Shown here: one piece after another, positions 40,810 to 50,459 of the stretch | How positions within the stretch are numbered: position 1 is the stretch's first letter | Layout of the letters: every line of letters begins with the position of its first letter | NCBI GenBank assembly: GCA_030428705.1 | Contig: JAUIDI010000004.1 | Coordinates: forward strand, 1 to 64,000 | Origin: Bacteroidia bacterium | GTDB taxonomy: Bacteria > Bacteroidota > Bacteroidia > Flavobacteriales > Flavobacteriaceae | Direction of reading: 5' to 3' | Length of the DNA: 64,000 nucleotides | Program-made: the position numbers and the translations under genes | Notes under the pieces: model-generated | What the model saw: only the letters and a program-made list of their open reading frames with translations | What the model was told of the DNA's origin: nothing | Databases searched by the model: none

Positions 40810-42597
40810 TTAATTAATGGAATCCCCCCTGAGTCTCCTGAAATTCTTACGCGCTTGTGGAAAATAATAACTGTCCTGATAATTATAGATTATTTTTTCA
40901 TAATGCGTCTTGGCCTTTTCGGGTTCGTTCAACACCTTGCGATAAAGTTCGGCCATTGCAAAGTGGGCATCGTCGGCCAGAATGCCGTTACCGTAGAATT
41001 CCGTAATCTTTTGATAATTGAACAGGGCGGCCTCATAGTCTTTAACGCCTTCTAGCAGTTCACCTTGTTTGAGAAGGGCCTCGTCCTCGATTTTTTCGCC
41101 CTTGTGATTCTGCAAAATGACCTCTAATTCATCTATGGCTTCCTTTGTTTTATTTTGGTAGGCCAACAAATCTGCACGGGCATATTTTTTCAAAGCCGTC
41201 TGTGTGGAATCTTCCAACGAATTATCGGAAATCAAAAGGCTCAATTGCATGGCGTCGTTCGCTATCAATTGGGAGGTAGAACTTCTCAGTACTTTCAACT
41301 GGGTCAGCGCCCAATCGAAATCACCTTTGTAAAAACTGGTCTGTGCCACCTTATATCGCGCATTTTGGCCAAGCACATCATTTTTCAATTTTTTCTGTAT
41401 CTGCGAAAAATAAATCAATGCCTCATTGAATTTTCTATCGAAGACCAAGATGTCGCCCAAAGCCATTTTAATATAGGCCAGCCCTCTTTCGTTTAAAGGT
41501 AGCTCCAAACTATTCTTCAAAATCTCGATTGCAGGTTCGGGCGTATCTTTTTTAAAGGTCAAAAAATTGGCATAGGCCACTTGCAATTGCAATGTACGGC
41601 TCTTATACCCGTGGATCTCGACCAAGTCTTCATACTTTTTCTCGATTTTGCCCAAGGATGCACTATCGGAATTCATCAACTCGATATCGATCAAATTCAA
41701 TTGGGCGTTGAGCTTGGTAACCTCATCATTGCTGTTTTCAACGATGAATTCATAGATTTCGGTCGCCGCTCGTACCTCGTTCTCTTCTAAGGCCAAATCG
41801 GCCAGTCGTTCCAGCCTTTGTACCGAATTGCCATCAGTGCGTTTGAAAATGGCCTTTTCTTGGCGAAATGCACTTTCATATTGCTTTTGTTGTACAAAAA
41901 GCCAACTGAGAATGTCGTTCCATAATATGTTCGGGTTCCGCTGTGCATTCTGCAATAAAATACGCTTTAGCTTGACATTGTTCTCGTTTTCAGGGTCTGA
42001 CGAAATAAAGTCATCGATACTTCTGAGAATATTCGATTTTGAGACCTTGCCATCTCCGATAAGTTTTAGGTATGCCTCGTACATTCTGGAGATATCGCCC
42101 TGTTCACCATAAATTCTGGCAATCTGATAATTATAATCCAACTTCGGATTTAATTCCATCGCACGCTTGTAGGCTTTTAGTGCATAATCGAGAAGGGCAT
42201 ATTTTTGAAATTTAAAGCCAAGCCCGTAACCAAAATTCGGATTCTCTTCGATCTTGGCAAGGGCCTGGTCATAAAATTCATTGGCCTTATCGGGGGTATC
42301 CTGTAAAGTATAATTATACCCCAGTTCGACAAGCAACGTCGGATACGGATTGCCCATCTGTATTCTATCCATTAAGAAATTCTCGGCTTCCGAATAGCGT
42401 TCCAGTTGTTGATAGCAGGCAACCAGCCCCTCGGCATAATCGGAACGCCTTGGGTCTTTTTCGACCAATTTTTCGTAGAAAACGACCGCTTTTTCAAACT
42501 CGCCATCATTGAAATACTGTTTTGCCAAGAAATCATCTTGGGCCAAAGTGGAAGTTAGAAGTACGAGGTACGAAATAAAAAGTACAATGAACCGCAT
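40810..42597 (-). CDS. TPR-repeat exported protein
   Basis: 595 aa from ATG 42597, which gives a proper signal peptide (FIVLFISYLVLLTSTLAQ); the longer frame would overlap serS. It is built of tetratricopeptide repeats throughout (ALIYFSQIQKKLKNDVLGQN, ARYKVAQTSFYKGDFDWALTQ, DAHFAMAELYRKVLNEPEKA). The spacing suggests about 12-15 repeats in the periplasm, with scaffold or assembly function. The operon neighbour serS lies upstream on the same strand. Confidence 0.85.
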   Translation of the reverse strand: MRFIVLFISYLVLLTSTLAQDDFLAKQYFNDGEFEKAVVFYEKLVEKDPRRSDYAEGLVACYQQLERYSEAENFLMDRIQMGNPYPTLLVELGYNYTLQDTPDKANEFYDQALAKIEENPNFGYGLGFKFQKYALLDYALKAYKRAMELNPKLDYNYQIARIYGEQGDISRMYEAYLKLIGDGKVSKSNILRSIDDFISSDPENENNVKLKRILLQNAQRNPNILWNDILSWLFVQQKQYESAFRQEKAIFKRTDGNSVQRLERLADLALEENEVRAATEIYEFIVENSNDEVTKLNAQLNLIDIELMNSDSASLGKIEKKYEDLVEIHGYKSRTLQLQVAYANFLTFKKDTPEPAIEILKNSLELPLNERGLAYIKMALGDILVFDRKFNEALIYFSQIQKKLKNDVLGQNARYKVAQTSFYKGDFDWALTQLKVLRSSTSQLIANDAMQLSLLISDNSLEDSTQTALKKYARADLLAYQNKTKEAIDELEVILQNHKGEKIEDEALLKQGELLEGVKDYEAALFNYQKITEFYGNGILADDAHFAMAELYRKVLNEPEKAKTHYEKIIYNYQDSYYFPQARKNFRRLRGDSIN

Positions 42598-42643
42598 TGT
42601 CCAAAGATAACGTAGAATAGAGGATTTTGGTGTTAAGGTGGTC

Positions 42644-43915
42644 TTAATCAATCATATCGAATCCACAATAGGGCACCAAAACTTTTGGGATTTTTATGCC
42701 GTCGGCCGTCTGGTAATTTTCCAAAATACCCGCCAATACCCTTGGAAGCGCCAAAGAGCTGCCATTGAGCGTATGGGCCAATTGGCTTTTTCCATTTTCG
42801 TCTTTGTAGCGTAATTTTAAACGATTGGCCTGATAGGTCTCAAAATTGGAAACCGAACTGATTTCTAACCAACGGTCCTGAGCGGTCGAAAAAACTTCGA
42901 AGTCATAGGTCAGGGCCGAGGTAAATCCGAGATCGCCCCCGCATAATCGTAGAATTCTATAGGGAAGTTCAAGTTCACGGAGTATGTTTTTTACATGTTC
43001 AACCATGCCGTCAAGGGCCTCATATGAATTTGAAGGATGTTCCACACGGACGATTTCGACCTTGTCGAATTGGTGCAGACGGTTGAGTCCTCGAACATGG
43101 GCGCCATAGCTTCCAGCCTCACGTCTAAAACAGGGAGTATAGCCTGTATAACAGATCGGAAAATCTTTTTCGTTTAAAATTTCGTCACGCAACAAATTGG
43201 TGACGGGTACTTCAGCCGTCGGAATCAGATAAAGATTGTCTTCGCCGACATGGTACATTTGACCCTCTTTATCCGGCAGCTGCCCGGTACCATAGCCCGA
43301 GGCCTCGTTCACCAAATGCGGCACCTGCATCTCGGTATAGCCTGCCGCCGTATTCCTGTCCAGAAAATAGGCGATCAAGGCGCGTTGTAACCGTGCGCCT
43401 TTACCTTTGTACACAGGAAAACCCGCCCCGGTAATTTTTACGCCCAGTTCAAAATCGATAAGGTCAAATTTTTTGGCCAGTTCCCAATGTGGCAGTGCAT
43501 CGGTATTCAAGGTAGGTATATCACCTTCCCTAAAAACTTCTTCGTTGTCTTCTTCGGTATTTCCGGATGGCACAAGTTCATGGGGTACATTCGGTATTTG
43601 GTATAATACCTCTTGTAATTCTTCGGCCGTGGTGTTCAGCTGTTCCCCCAATTGCTTCGATTCTTCCTTTAAGGCACCCGTTTTTTCCTTTAGGATGTTT
43701 GCTTCGTCTTTTTTTCCGCTTTTGAACAATCCGCCGATTTCTTTTGACAGTTTGTTGCTTTCCGCCAGAACGGTATCAAGACGTGCTTGGGTCGAACGTC
43801 TTTCTTCATCAAGCCGTAATACATTGTCCAACAATGGGGCCGCATCAATGTTCCGCTTTCCCAGCGCCTTGATGATTTCATCCTTATTATCACGAATGAC
43901 CTGTAACTGTAACAT
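42644..43915 (-). CDS. serS: Seryl-tRNA synthetase
   Basis: 423 aa. N-terminal antiparallel coiled coil (about 25-105) that grips the tRNA-Ser variable arm, then the class II core: motif 2 FRREAGSYG and motif 3 LNGSSLALPRVLAGILENYQ. It charges tRNA-Ser and tRNA-Sec-like. A candidate -7 element precedes the gene. Confidence 0.97.
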   Translation of the reverse strand: MLQLQVIRDNKDEIIKALGKRNIDAAPLLDNVLRLDEERRSTQARLDTVLAESNKLSKEIGGLFKSGKKDEANILKEKTGALKEESKQLGEQLNTTAEELQEVLYQIPNVPHELVPSGNTEEDNEEVFREGDIPTLNTDALPHWELAKKFDLIDFELGVKITGAGFPVYKGKGARLQRALIAYFLDRNTAAGYTEMQVPHLVNEASGYGTGQLPDKEGQMYHVGEDNLYLIPTAEVPVTNLLRDEILNEKDFPICYTGYTPCFRREAGSYGAHVRGLNRLHQFDKVEIVRVEHPSNSYEALDGMVEHVKNILRELELPYRILRLCGGDLGFTSALTYDFEVFSTAQDRWLEISSVSNFETYQANRLKLRYKDENGKSQLAHTLNGSSLALPRVLAGILENYQTADGIKIPKVLVPYCGFDMID

Positions 43916-43936
43916 TGGTATTTGTTATTTGAAGGG

Positions 43937-43944
43937 CAAATTTA
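43937..43944 (-). promoter_or_regulatory. Candidate -7 element for serS
   Basis: On the minus strand TAAATTTG matches TAnnTTTG exactly, 22 bases upstream of the serS ATG. No clear -33 TTG. Confidence 0.5.
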
Positions 43945-44004
43945 AGGTAATCCGATGATTTAAGGCTTATATTTATCCTTCATGCAGTCAAAAAGAAAAC
44001 ACTT

Positions 44005-44385
44005 ATGATCTTTGAACATTTTGCACTCAACGTCGTGCATATTGACGAGGTAGTCAAATGGTACATTGAAAATCTGGGGCTAAAAGTTGTGGCCCGACAA
44101 AATGAACCTCCATTTATGACATTTTTGGCCGATTCTTCAGGCCGTGTAATCATGGAATTATATCACCGGCCGGATGAAATGATAACGGATTTTGCTAAAC
44201 AACACCCGCTCACGTTTCATGTGGCCTTCGTTTCTGAAAACGCACAAGAAGATAAGATCCGATTAGAAAAACAAGGTGCTTCGTTCTTTGAGGAAGTCAA
44301 AAAAGAGGACGGCAGCCATTTGGTGATGCTTCGCGATCCCTGGGGCATGCCCTTGCAATTATGTCAACGGGCGGTCAAGTTTTGA
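44005..44385 (+). CDS. VOC-family (glyoxalase-fold) protein
   Basis: 126 aa. The opening HFALNVVHIDEVVKWYIENL with early His, E in GRVIMELYHR, HVAFVSE and the final LVMLRDPWGMPLQLCQRA form the usual metal-binding paired modules. Substrate unknown. It converges on the HTTM gene with a 4-base gap. Confidence 0.88.
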   Translation: MIFEHFALNVVHIDEVVKWYIENLGLKVVARQNEPPFMTFLADSSGRVIMELYHRPDEMITDFAKQHPLTFHVAFVSENAQEDKIRLEKQGASFFEEVKKEDGSHLVMLRDPWGMPLQLCQRAVKF

Positions 44386-44389
44386 GGTG

Positions 44390-45706
44390 CTAATCCAATT
44401 TTGAGGGTAAAATCCATTCATTATGGCTAAAATACTCCCAACGGGTATTGGCCAAATCGACTTTTGGATCGATAAATTGTTCATAGGGCCTGCCATTGAT
44501 ACTCACCTTTGATTTTGCATGAACCGCAATATTCTTGCCTTTTTCGGCATAATCTTGTTTTAATCTTTGAGCGAACTGCCAAATAAAATCAGGGTAGGCC
44601 TGGAGCCTGCGCTTTTGCTTTTTTGTGACGTAGGCATCCAGATCAATATTGTGGGTTTCGGCGGTTTCTGAATCCGTAACCATGAACTCGGTCACTCCGC
44701 TTCTACTCCTCAACATCATACGCCAGCTCAAGCGATGGCCTTCTTCCGTCCATAATACATTGTCTTTTATAAAATGATGCCTTAGGGGCAATAGAAATTG
44801 GACAAGAAAATAGCTTCCGCCCAACAAGATCGCCATATTCTTATGGGACGGAACCTTAACCTCGTTCAATACGTAGGCCTCTTTTTTCTTGAAGAAAATC
44901 TTCCTTATGGTTTCAGGTTCAAAAAAGAACACCGTAAAGGCCAAAGATAGATACGGGAATATCCCTATTTGAAAGACTATCGAATTGAACAAATGAAAGA
45001 AAATCGAGATTATGAAAGCGATTTTACGAGTTGGTTTCCAAAGCAGTGCGGGAACGATCAAAAGATCGAACAAAATACCGAATACACCGATTATTTTATG
45101 TGCCCAAGCTTCTTGCAAAAGCGGCCCTATCAATGGATAATCGGCCTTGTTCAGCATCAGGATCTTTATGATACCGAAGTCGAGCCAGTCGCCGTACAAC
45201 TTTGCTATCGATGCGTATGTATAAACAATGAACAACTGAAGTACGATTACCCATTTAACATAGCTGAACATAAAGTTCCTTTTCAATCGAGGTCGGTGTT
45301 TTACATCTATAGAATATCCCCGATGCGCAGGAAAGAAGCACATGAACAACGAAATCAAAATCAAGAGGTAATAATGGTTGTTATACGATGATTTCTGCAT
45401 GAGGTAAACACCTGCCCAAAGTACGGTAAAGGCAATAATGCTGAAACGATATTTATAGCCCAAGGCAACACAGATACCCAAAGTACCCATGACGAAAAAA
45501 TAGAAGTACATGCCCCAACCCGGAAGCGGTTGTAACCATTCAAACCCGATAAATGTAAAGGTGAACTCGGGTTCTACCAGTGTACGCCTTATCCATCCGG
45601 TCAATATCGCGCCATAACATTCGAGTGCGATAAGTACGCCGAAGAAAATTCTAAAAATAAGTAAGGGGGCATTGTCAATTTTAGTGAAAAGCAATCGATT
45701 CAACAT
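44390..45706 (-). CDS. HTTM-domain membrane protein (vitamin K gamma-carboxylase-like)
   Basis: 438 aa from ATG 45706 (the open frame begins one GTG codon earlier). Multi-pass HTTM domain: PLLIFRIFFGVLIALECYGA, YFYFFVMGTLGICVALGY, SSYNNHYYLLILISLFMCFF, YASIAKLYGDWLDFG. The C-terminal ~130 residues are extracytoplasmic (GHRLSWRMMLRSRSGVTEF, then a polar domain). Bacterial homologues of gamma-glutamyl carboxylase have no proven role. Its ATG overlaps the ribF TGA (TGATG), so the two are translationally coupled. Confidence 0.85.
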   Translation of the reverse strand: MLNRLLFTKIDNAPLLIFRIFFGVLIALECYGAILTGWIRRTLVEPEFTFTFIGFEWLQPLPGWGMYFYFFVMGTLGICVALGYKYRFSIIAFTVLWAGVYLMQKSSYNNHYYLLILISLFMCFFPAHRGYSIDVKHRPRLKRNFMFSYVKWVIVLQLFIVYTYASIAKLYGDWLDFGIIKILMLNKADYPLIGPLLQEAWAHKIIGVFGILFDLLIVPALLWKPTRKIAFIISIFFHLFNSIVFQIGIFPYLSLAFTVFFFEPETIRKIFFKKKEAYVLNEVKVPSHKNMAILLGGSYFLVQFLLPLRHHFIKDNVLWTEEGHRLSWRMMLRSRSGVTEFMVTDSETAETHNIDLDAYVTKKQKRRLQAYPDFIWQFAQRLKQDYAEKGKNIAVHAKSKVSINGRPYEQFIDPKVDLANTRWEYFSHNEWILPSKLD

Positions 45707-46635
45707 CACTTTGAAATTAAAGTGAACGCGTTTTCCTTGTCTTTGATAAGCTGTTCTCGCAGGGCCTCAACAGATTTAAACTTATGTTCGTCCCGAAGAC
45801 GATGTACTATATTGACCTGAACTTCTTGCCCGTAAAGGTCCGCCTCGAAATCGAAAAAATTGACCTCTATACTTCTATGCTTATCATCTGCGACGGTCGG
45901 GTTGAAGCCTATGTTCATCATACCGTGAACCCGTTTTCCGTTTAAAAGTGCTTCGATTACGTAGACCCCGTTCTTGGGTATCAACTTATAGGGCTCCGCA
46001 ATGTGCAAATTAGCCGTTGGAAAGCCGATCTGTTTGCCAAGTCCCTTGCCTTTGATAATCGTTCCGGTCAACATATAGGCATATCCCAAATATTTGTTGG
46101 CGACCCGAACGTCACCATTTTCCAAGGCTTTTCTGATTTTTGTAGAACTTACCGAAACGTCGTCGATTTCCTGTGCCGATATTTCTTCGACCTCAAAACC
46201 CAACGTATTTCCAAAAGCCCTAAGATCATTGATATTGGCCGTTCTATTTCTACCGAACCGGTGGTCATAGCCAATGATGATTTTTTTCATCCTGAGCTTG
46301 TTGACCAGATTATCGCGAACAAATTGGGTCGCCGTCAACCTTGAAAACTCTTTAGTAAACGGATGGATTATAAGGCAGTCGATACCTAACTCGGCTAGAA
46401 TTTTGGCCTTTTCGTTTATCGTGTTCAGCAGCTTTATATCCGAATCTTTTTGCAGCACCATTCTTGGGTGGGGAAAAAAGGTGAGAACCGTCGATTTCAG
46501 CCCAAGTGCCGTTGCACTCTTTATCAAACGGTGCAAAATTTCACGGTGTCCTACATGCACTCCGTCAAATGTGCCAATGGTCAGCACAGTGGAGTGCCGT
46601 TCGTCGAGTTTGGTAATGCTTTGGACTGTTAGCAC
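45706..46635 (-). CDS. ribF: Bifunctional riboflavin kinase/FAD synthetase
   Basis: 309 aa, normal length. The N-terminal FAD synthetase has the nucleotidyl-transferase motif TIGTFDGVHVGHREIL and GYDHRFGRNR; the C-terminal riboflavin kinase domain has GKGLGKQIGFPTANL. It makes FMN then FAD. The start codon is GTG (MLTVQSITKL); no in-frame ATG precedes the first motif. It diverges from the metallopeptidase gene. Confidence 0.96.
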   Translation of the reverse strand: MLTVQSITKLDERHSTVLTIGTFDGVHVGHREILHRLIKSATALGLKSTVLTFFPHPRMVLQKDSDIKLLNTINEKAKILAELGIDCLIIHPFTKEFSRLTATQFVRDNLVNKLRMKKIIIGYDHRFGRNRTANINDLRAFGNTLGFEVEEISAQEIDDVSVSSTKIRKALENGDVRVANKYLGYAYMLTGTIIKGKGLGKQIGFPTANLHIAEPYKLIPKNGVYVIEALLNGKRVHGMMNIGFNPTVADDKHRSIEVNFFDFEADLYGQEVQVNIVHRLRDEHKFKSVEALREQLIKDKENAFTLISK

Positions 46636-46659
46636 GTAATCGGGATAATAAAAAAGGGT

Positions 46660-46667
46660 TATATTTG
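46660..46667 (+). promoter_or_regulatory. Candidate -7 element for the metallopeptidase operon
   Basis: TATATTTG matches TAnnTTTG, 22 bases before the ATG at 46689. The open frame reads back to a TTG inside this element, another reason for the ATG start. Confidence 0.5.
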
Positions 46668-46688
46668 ATTTTGGCTAAAAACCCCTTA

Positions 46689-49600
46689 ATGGCTACAAAA
46701 CTACGTCTTGTTTTCACAATTACCATGGTATTTTTTTCCTTTTACGGGTATTCGCAACATGCCTATTGGAAAATGGAAACTAGCCAAGCAAATTTCGAAA
46801 AAGGGTTTTCGGAACGTCTGGATGTCAAGAGAGGAATCGTTTTTACATTTGAGGAAACCCTTTTTAAGAACGAATTGAAATCGATATCATCGGCTCAAAA
46901 AGGGTCTAAAGTTGTATACTTCCCCAACGGAGAAGGGAAACTTATGGCGTTCAATGTGGCAGAAGCTTCGGTAATGAGCCCGGAGTTAGCGGCAAAATTT
47001 CCAGAAATCAAATCTTATGTAGGCCGTGGATTGGAAAACGATGGTTCTAAGATGCGTTTCAGTGTTTCCCATAAAGGCATACAGGCTATGATGGTCAATA
47101 CCGATGACAAGGGCACTGTGTTTTTGCAAAAGATCGGAAATAATAAATATGCCGTATACAAACGTGATAAAAGTACCCTGAAAAGCGACTTCGTATGCGA
47201 AACCGAATCCTTGACCGAAAAAACGATAAGGTCGTCGGCATCAAAACCGGCAGTACAGAGAGTGCTTCGAAAATTCCGTCTTGCAGTCGCTGCGTCGGGG
47301 GAGTACACTGCGTACCATGGTGGATCTGTTGTTGATGCCATGGCCGCAATCAATGCCACGGTGACGCGAATAAATGAAGTATACGAGACTGATCTTGGTA
47401 TATCTCTTGAGCTGATCGCCGAAAATGATGATATCATCTATACCAATGCAGCGACGGATCCTTTTGGCGGCAATTTAAATACCGAGATACAGAATACATT
47501 AGAGGAAGAGATAGGTGCCGAAGATTATGATATAGGGCACTTGTTTCACAGAGGAAGCAATGATGGAAATGCCGGTTTTGTCGGTTCGGTGTGTATCGAT
47601 AATAAAAAAGGAAGTGCCTATTCGTCAGGAGTGAACCCGGAAGGTGATATTTTCGACATCGATTATGCAGCACATGAAATGGGCCATCAGTTCGGTGCCA
47701 ATCATACATGGTCATTTGAATCTGAAGGTACCCTTGTACAGGCAGAACCGGGCAGTGGAACCACGATTATGGGTTATGCGGGTATAACCGGGGTCAACAA
47801 TGTTGCCCCTAACGGCGATGATTATTTTCATTACCACAGTATTGTCCAAATTTCAGACTATCTCCAAACACATAGCTGTGGCGTCATTGTCGAAGATTTG
47901 ATAAATGTAACACCTGAGGCTTCCGATGTTGGTGACTTTGTCATTCCGAAGTCCACGGCTTTCGTACTTGAGGGATCCGCCACCGATGCCAATACCGAAG
48001 ATATACTTACCTATACGTGGGAGCAAATCGACAACGGAGTGGTCACCCAGGCGACTTTTGGACCTACCAATCCCGTTGGGGCGAACTTCCGCTCTCAAAA
48101 ACCTTCCGATTCGCCCATAAGGTATTTTCCGAATTTGAACAGTGTGCTTCAGGGTAATCTCACCCAGACCACCCCGCCTATCAATTCGGCGTGGGAAACG
48201 GTTTCAGATGTGGCACGTGATTTTAATTTCGCTTTCACTGTGAGGGATAATGCAGTCGGGGGGGGACAGGTGGACCATGATCTCGTTAAGGTCTCGGTTG
48301 TAAACGGTGCTGGACCTTTCGAAGTACTGTCGCAAAGCGAAAATGAAGTCCTTTCGGCCGGAACGACCCAAGAAATTACATGGGATGTGGCCAATACCGA
48401 AAAGGCACCGGTAAGCGCCTCTATGGTCGATATTTTTCTATCAACCGATGGAGGACTTACTTTTCCGATTATTTTGGCCCAGAATACGCCCAATGATGGA
48501 AGTCATCAAGTAGTCTTTCCCGGAGAGGCCACTACTCAGGCAAGAATTATGGTCAAGGCCAGTGATAACATATTCTATGCGGTCAATGCAAGTGATTTTA
48601 CCATTGAGGCTTCTGAAATCGTATTGAACTTTTCGGAATTGGAATATGGGATCTGTCAACCTGACAATCTTATCGTCCCATTTAATTACGAGACCTATCT
48701 GGGTTTCAGTGAAGAGGCCACATTTAGTATTGTTTCAATCCCGCCGGGACTGGATATCGCTTTTTCTCCAGAAACGGCCATCGATACCGATACGCCTGTA
48801 GAAATTACGATTTCCAATACACAGAACCTGACCGAGGGCAACTACACGATAAGGGTTCTTGCCACGAGCGCTACCAAAACACAACAAGTTGAGCTTGACT
48901 TGAACATTTACGATAGTGATTTCACTGACATAACCCTGATTTCACCCGTCGACGGCCTTCAAGATTCATCGACCACCCTCGGTTTAGAGTGGCAGGGCGA
49001 TCCTACGTATACTTCTTACGATGTGCAGATCGCAACCGATCCTGCATTTGCAAACATCATTGATGAAGACAACGTTATCACCAACAACTATCTACCCAAC
49101 AACCTTCAACATGAAACTACCTATTATTGGAGGGTACGACCAAAAAATGCATGTGGGGACGGATCTTTTGGAACGGCCTTTAGTTTTACGACTATTAGCT
49201 TCAGTTGCGAAAGTAGATCGCCCGATGACCTGCCGTTGGAAATATCGGCTACCGGTACACCGACTATTACTTCAAAGGTTACTTTTCTTGAAGATCTTCT
49301 TTTATCCGATATCAATGTGAATCTAGAAATTGAACATACTTTTTTATCGGATTTGGTGGTTAGTTTGACTTCGCCCACCGGGACGACGGTTGTTCTAATA
49401 TCAAGTTCGTGTGGCGAATTGGCGAACATTGATGCGACATTTGACGATAACGGTGAAAGTTTTGTATGTGGGGGTGACCCGGCAATAAGCGGTACGGTAA
49501 AACCCTTGGGTTCATTGAGTGCTTTTGAAGGCGAATCGATTTTAGGAGAGTGGATATTAAAGGTAGAGGATACGGCAGCCTCTGATGGTGGAGCATTGGT

Positions 49601-50459
49601 CGATTTTTCCCTTGAAGTGTGTATTGAAGGTGAGTTTAGACCTGATGCCGACAAGGATGGGGTTTTCGATGATGGGGATGATATATGTCTAGGAACTCCG
49701 GAAGGAGCCGAAGTAAATGCAGAAGGTTGTCAGGTCTTCAGGTTTCCTGCAAATAATTTTTCAGTGGCGCTTACAAGCGAATCCTGCCGAAATCAGAATG
49801 ACGGTGCAATTGATATTTCCGCGACATTACCCGTTGATTATACCATAACGATAACAGGTCCCGGTACTGATCTATCGGATGATTTTACGGGTTCGTTTTC
49901 TTCTTCAAACCTATCATCGGGCACTTATGATGTCTGTATCACCGGTTCCGACGGCAGCAAGCAATATGAGCCGAACTGCTTCGAGGTTATCATAACCGAA
50001 CCCCAACCAATAGGGGTAAGCTCCAAAACCGATTTGAAAAGCGAACAGATTACATTGACTCTTGAAGGGGCCGAAATCTTTTTTATTGAACTGAACGGAG
50101 AATCGATTCAAACACAGGCAAAGGAAATAACCCTTGGTTTGAAAAACGGATTCAACAAATTAAAGGTTTCGACCGCCCAAGCATGCCAAGGCATTTATGA
50201 AGAAGAGTTTTTCATTTCAAGCAAGCCGTTGATATACCCGAATCCATTTGAAGAATTCACGAATATCTTTGTGCAGTCAGGCCTTAAAGATTTAAAGGTG
50301 AGTATTTTTACCTCAGATGGAAGATTAGTGAAAAGCACTATTTTTTCAGGTAATGATACAGAAACAGCCCTGAACTTTCAAGGCTTGCCTTCGGGTATGT
50401 ATTATGTGAAATTCGAGGGGCCGGATATGAAAGTCGCCACTAAAGTGATAAAGCAATGA
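46689..50459 (+). CDS. T9SS-secreted reprolysin-like zinc metallopeptidase
   Basis: 1256 aa from the ATG at 46689. A signal peptide (LVFTITMVFFSFYGYSQ) and a ~180-residue propeptide-like region precede the reprolysin-type catalytic domain with zinc motif H-E-x-x-H-x-x-G-x-x-H starting at H329 (HEMGHQFGANHTW) and the Met-turn TIMGYAG. Beta-sandwich domains follow, one of fibronectin/Ig type (TITWDVANTEKAPVSAS region). A P-domain like that of proprotein convertases covers about 845-980 (FLSDLVVSLTSPTGTTVVLI). A calcium-binding thrombospondin-3-type repeat DADKDGVFDDGDD comes next, and residues about 1178-1256 are a T9SS type A sorting domain. It is a secreted or surface protease. Its stop overlaps the next start (ATGA). 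Confidence 0.93.
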   Translation: MATKLRLVFTITMVFFSFYGYSQHAYWKMETSQANFEKGFSERLDVKRGIVFTFEETLFKNELKSISSAQKGSKVVYFPNGEGKLMAFNVAEASVMSPELAAKFPEIKSYVGRGLENDGSKMRFSVSHKGIQAMMVNTDDKGTVFLQKIGNNKYAVYKRDKSTLKSDFVCETESLTEKTIRSSASKPAVQRVLRKFRLAVAASGEYTAYHGGSVVDAMAAINATVTRINEVYETDLGISLELIAENDDIIYTNAATDPFGGNLNTEIQNTLEEEIGAEDYDIGHLFHRGSNDGNAGFVGSVCIDNKKGSAYSSGVNPEGDIFDIDYAAHEMGHQFGANHTWSFESEGTLVQAEPGSGTTIMGYAGITGVNNVAPNGDDYFHYHSIVQISDYLQTHSCGVIVEDLINVTPEASDVGDFVIPKSTAFVLEGSATDANTEDILTYTWEQIDNGVVTQATFGPTNPVGANFRSQKPSDSPIRYFPNLNSVLQGNLTQTTPPINSAWETVSDVARDFNFAFTVRDNAVGGGQVDHDLVKVSVVNGAGPFEVLSQSENEVLSAGTTQEITWDVANTEKAPVSASMVDIFLSTDGGLTFPIILAQNTPNDGSHQVVFPGEATTQARIMVKASDNIFYAVNASDFTIEASEIVLNFSELEYGICQPDNLIVPFNYETYLGFSEEATFSIVSIPPGLDIAFSPETAIDTDTPVEITISNTQNLTEGNYTIRVLATSATKTQQVELDLNIYDSDFTDITLISPVDGLQDSSTTLGLEWQGDPTYTSYDVQIATDPAFANIIDEDNVITNNYLPNNLQHETTYYWRVRPKNACGDGSFGTAFSFTTISFSCESRSPDDLPLEISATGTPTITSKVTFLEDLLLSDINVNLEIEHTFLSDLVVSLTSPTGTTVVLISSSCGELANIDATFDDNGESFVCGGDPAISGTVKPLGSLSAFEGESILGEWILKVEDTAASDGGALVDFSLEVCIEGEFRPDADKDGVFDDGDDICLGTPEGAEVNAEGCQVFRFPANNFSVALTSESCRNQNDGAIDISATLPVDYTITITGPGTDLSDDFTGSFSSSNLSSGTYDVCITGSDGSKQYEPNCFEVIITEPQPIGVSSKTDLKSEQITLTLEGAEIFFIELNGESIQTQAKEITLGLKNGFNKLKVSTAQACQGIYEEEFFISSKPLIYPNPFEEFTNIFVQSGLKDLKVSIFTSDGRLVKSTIFSGNDTETALNFQGLPSGMYYVKFEGPDMKVATKVIKQ

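Noticed and set aside
49124-49654. 176-codon minus-strand frame within the metallopeptidase P-domain
   Set aside because: Antisense of a recognisable P-domain; no independent support.
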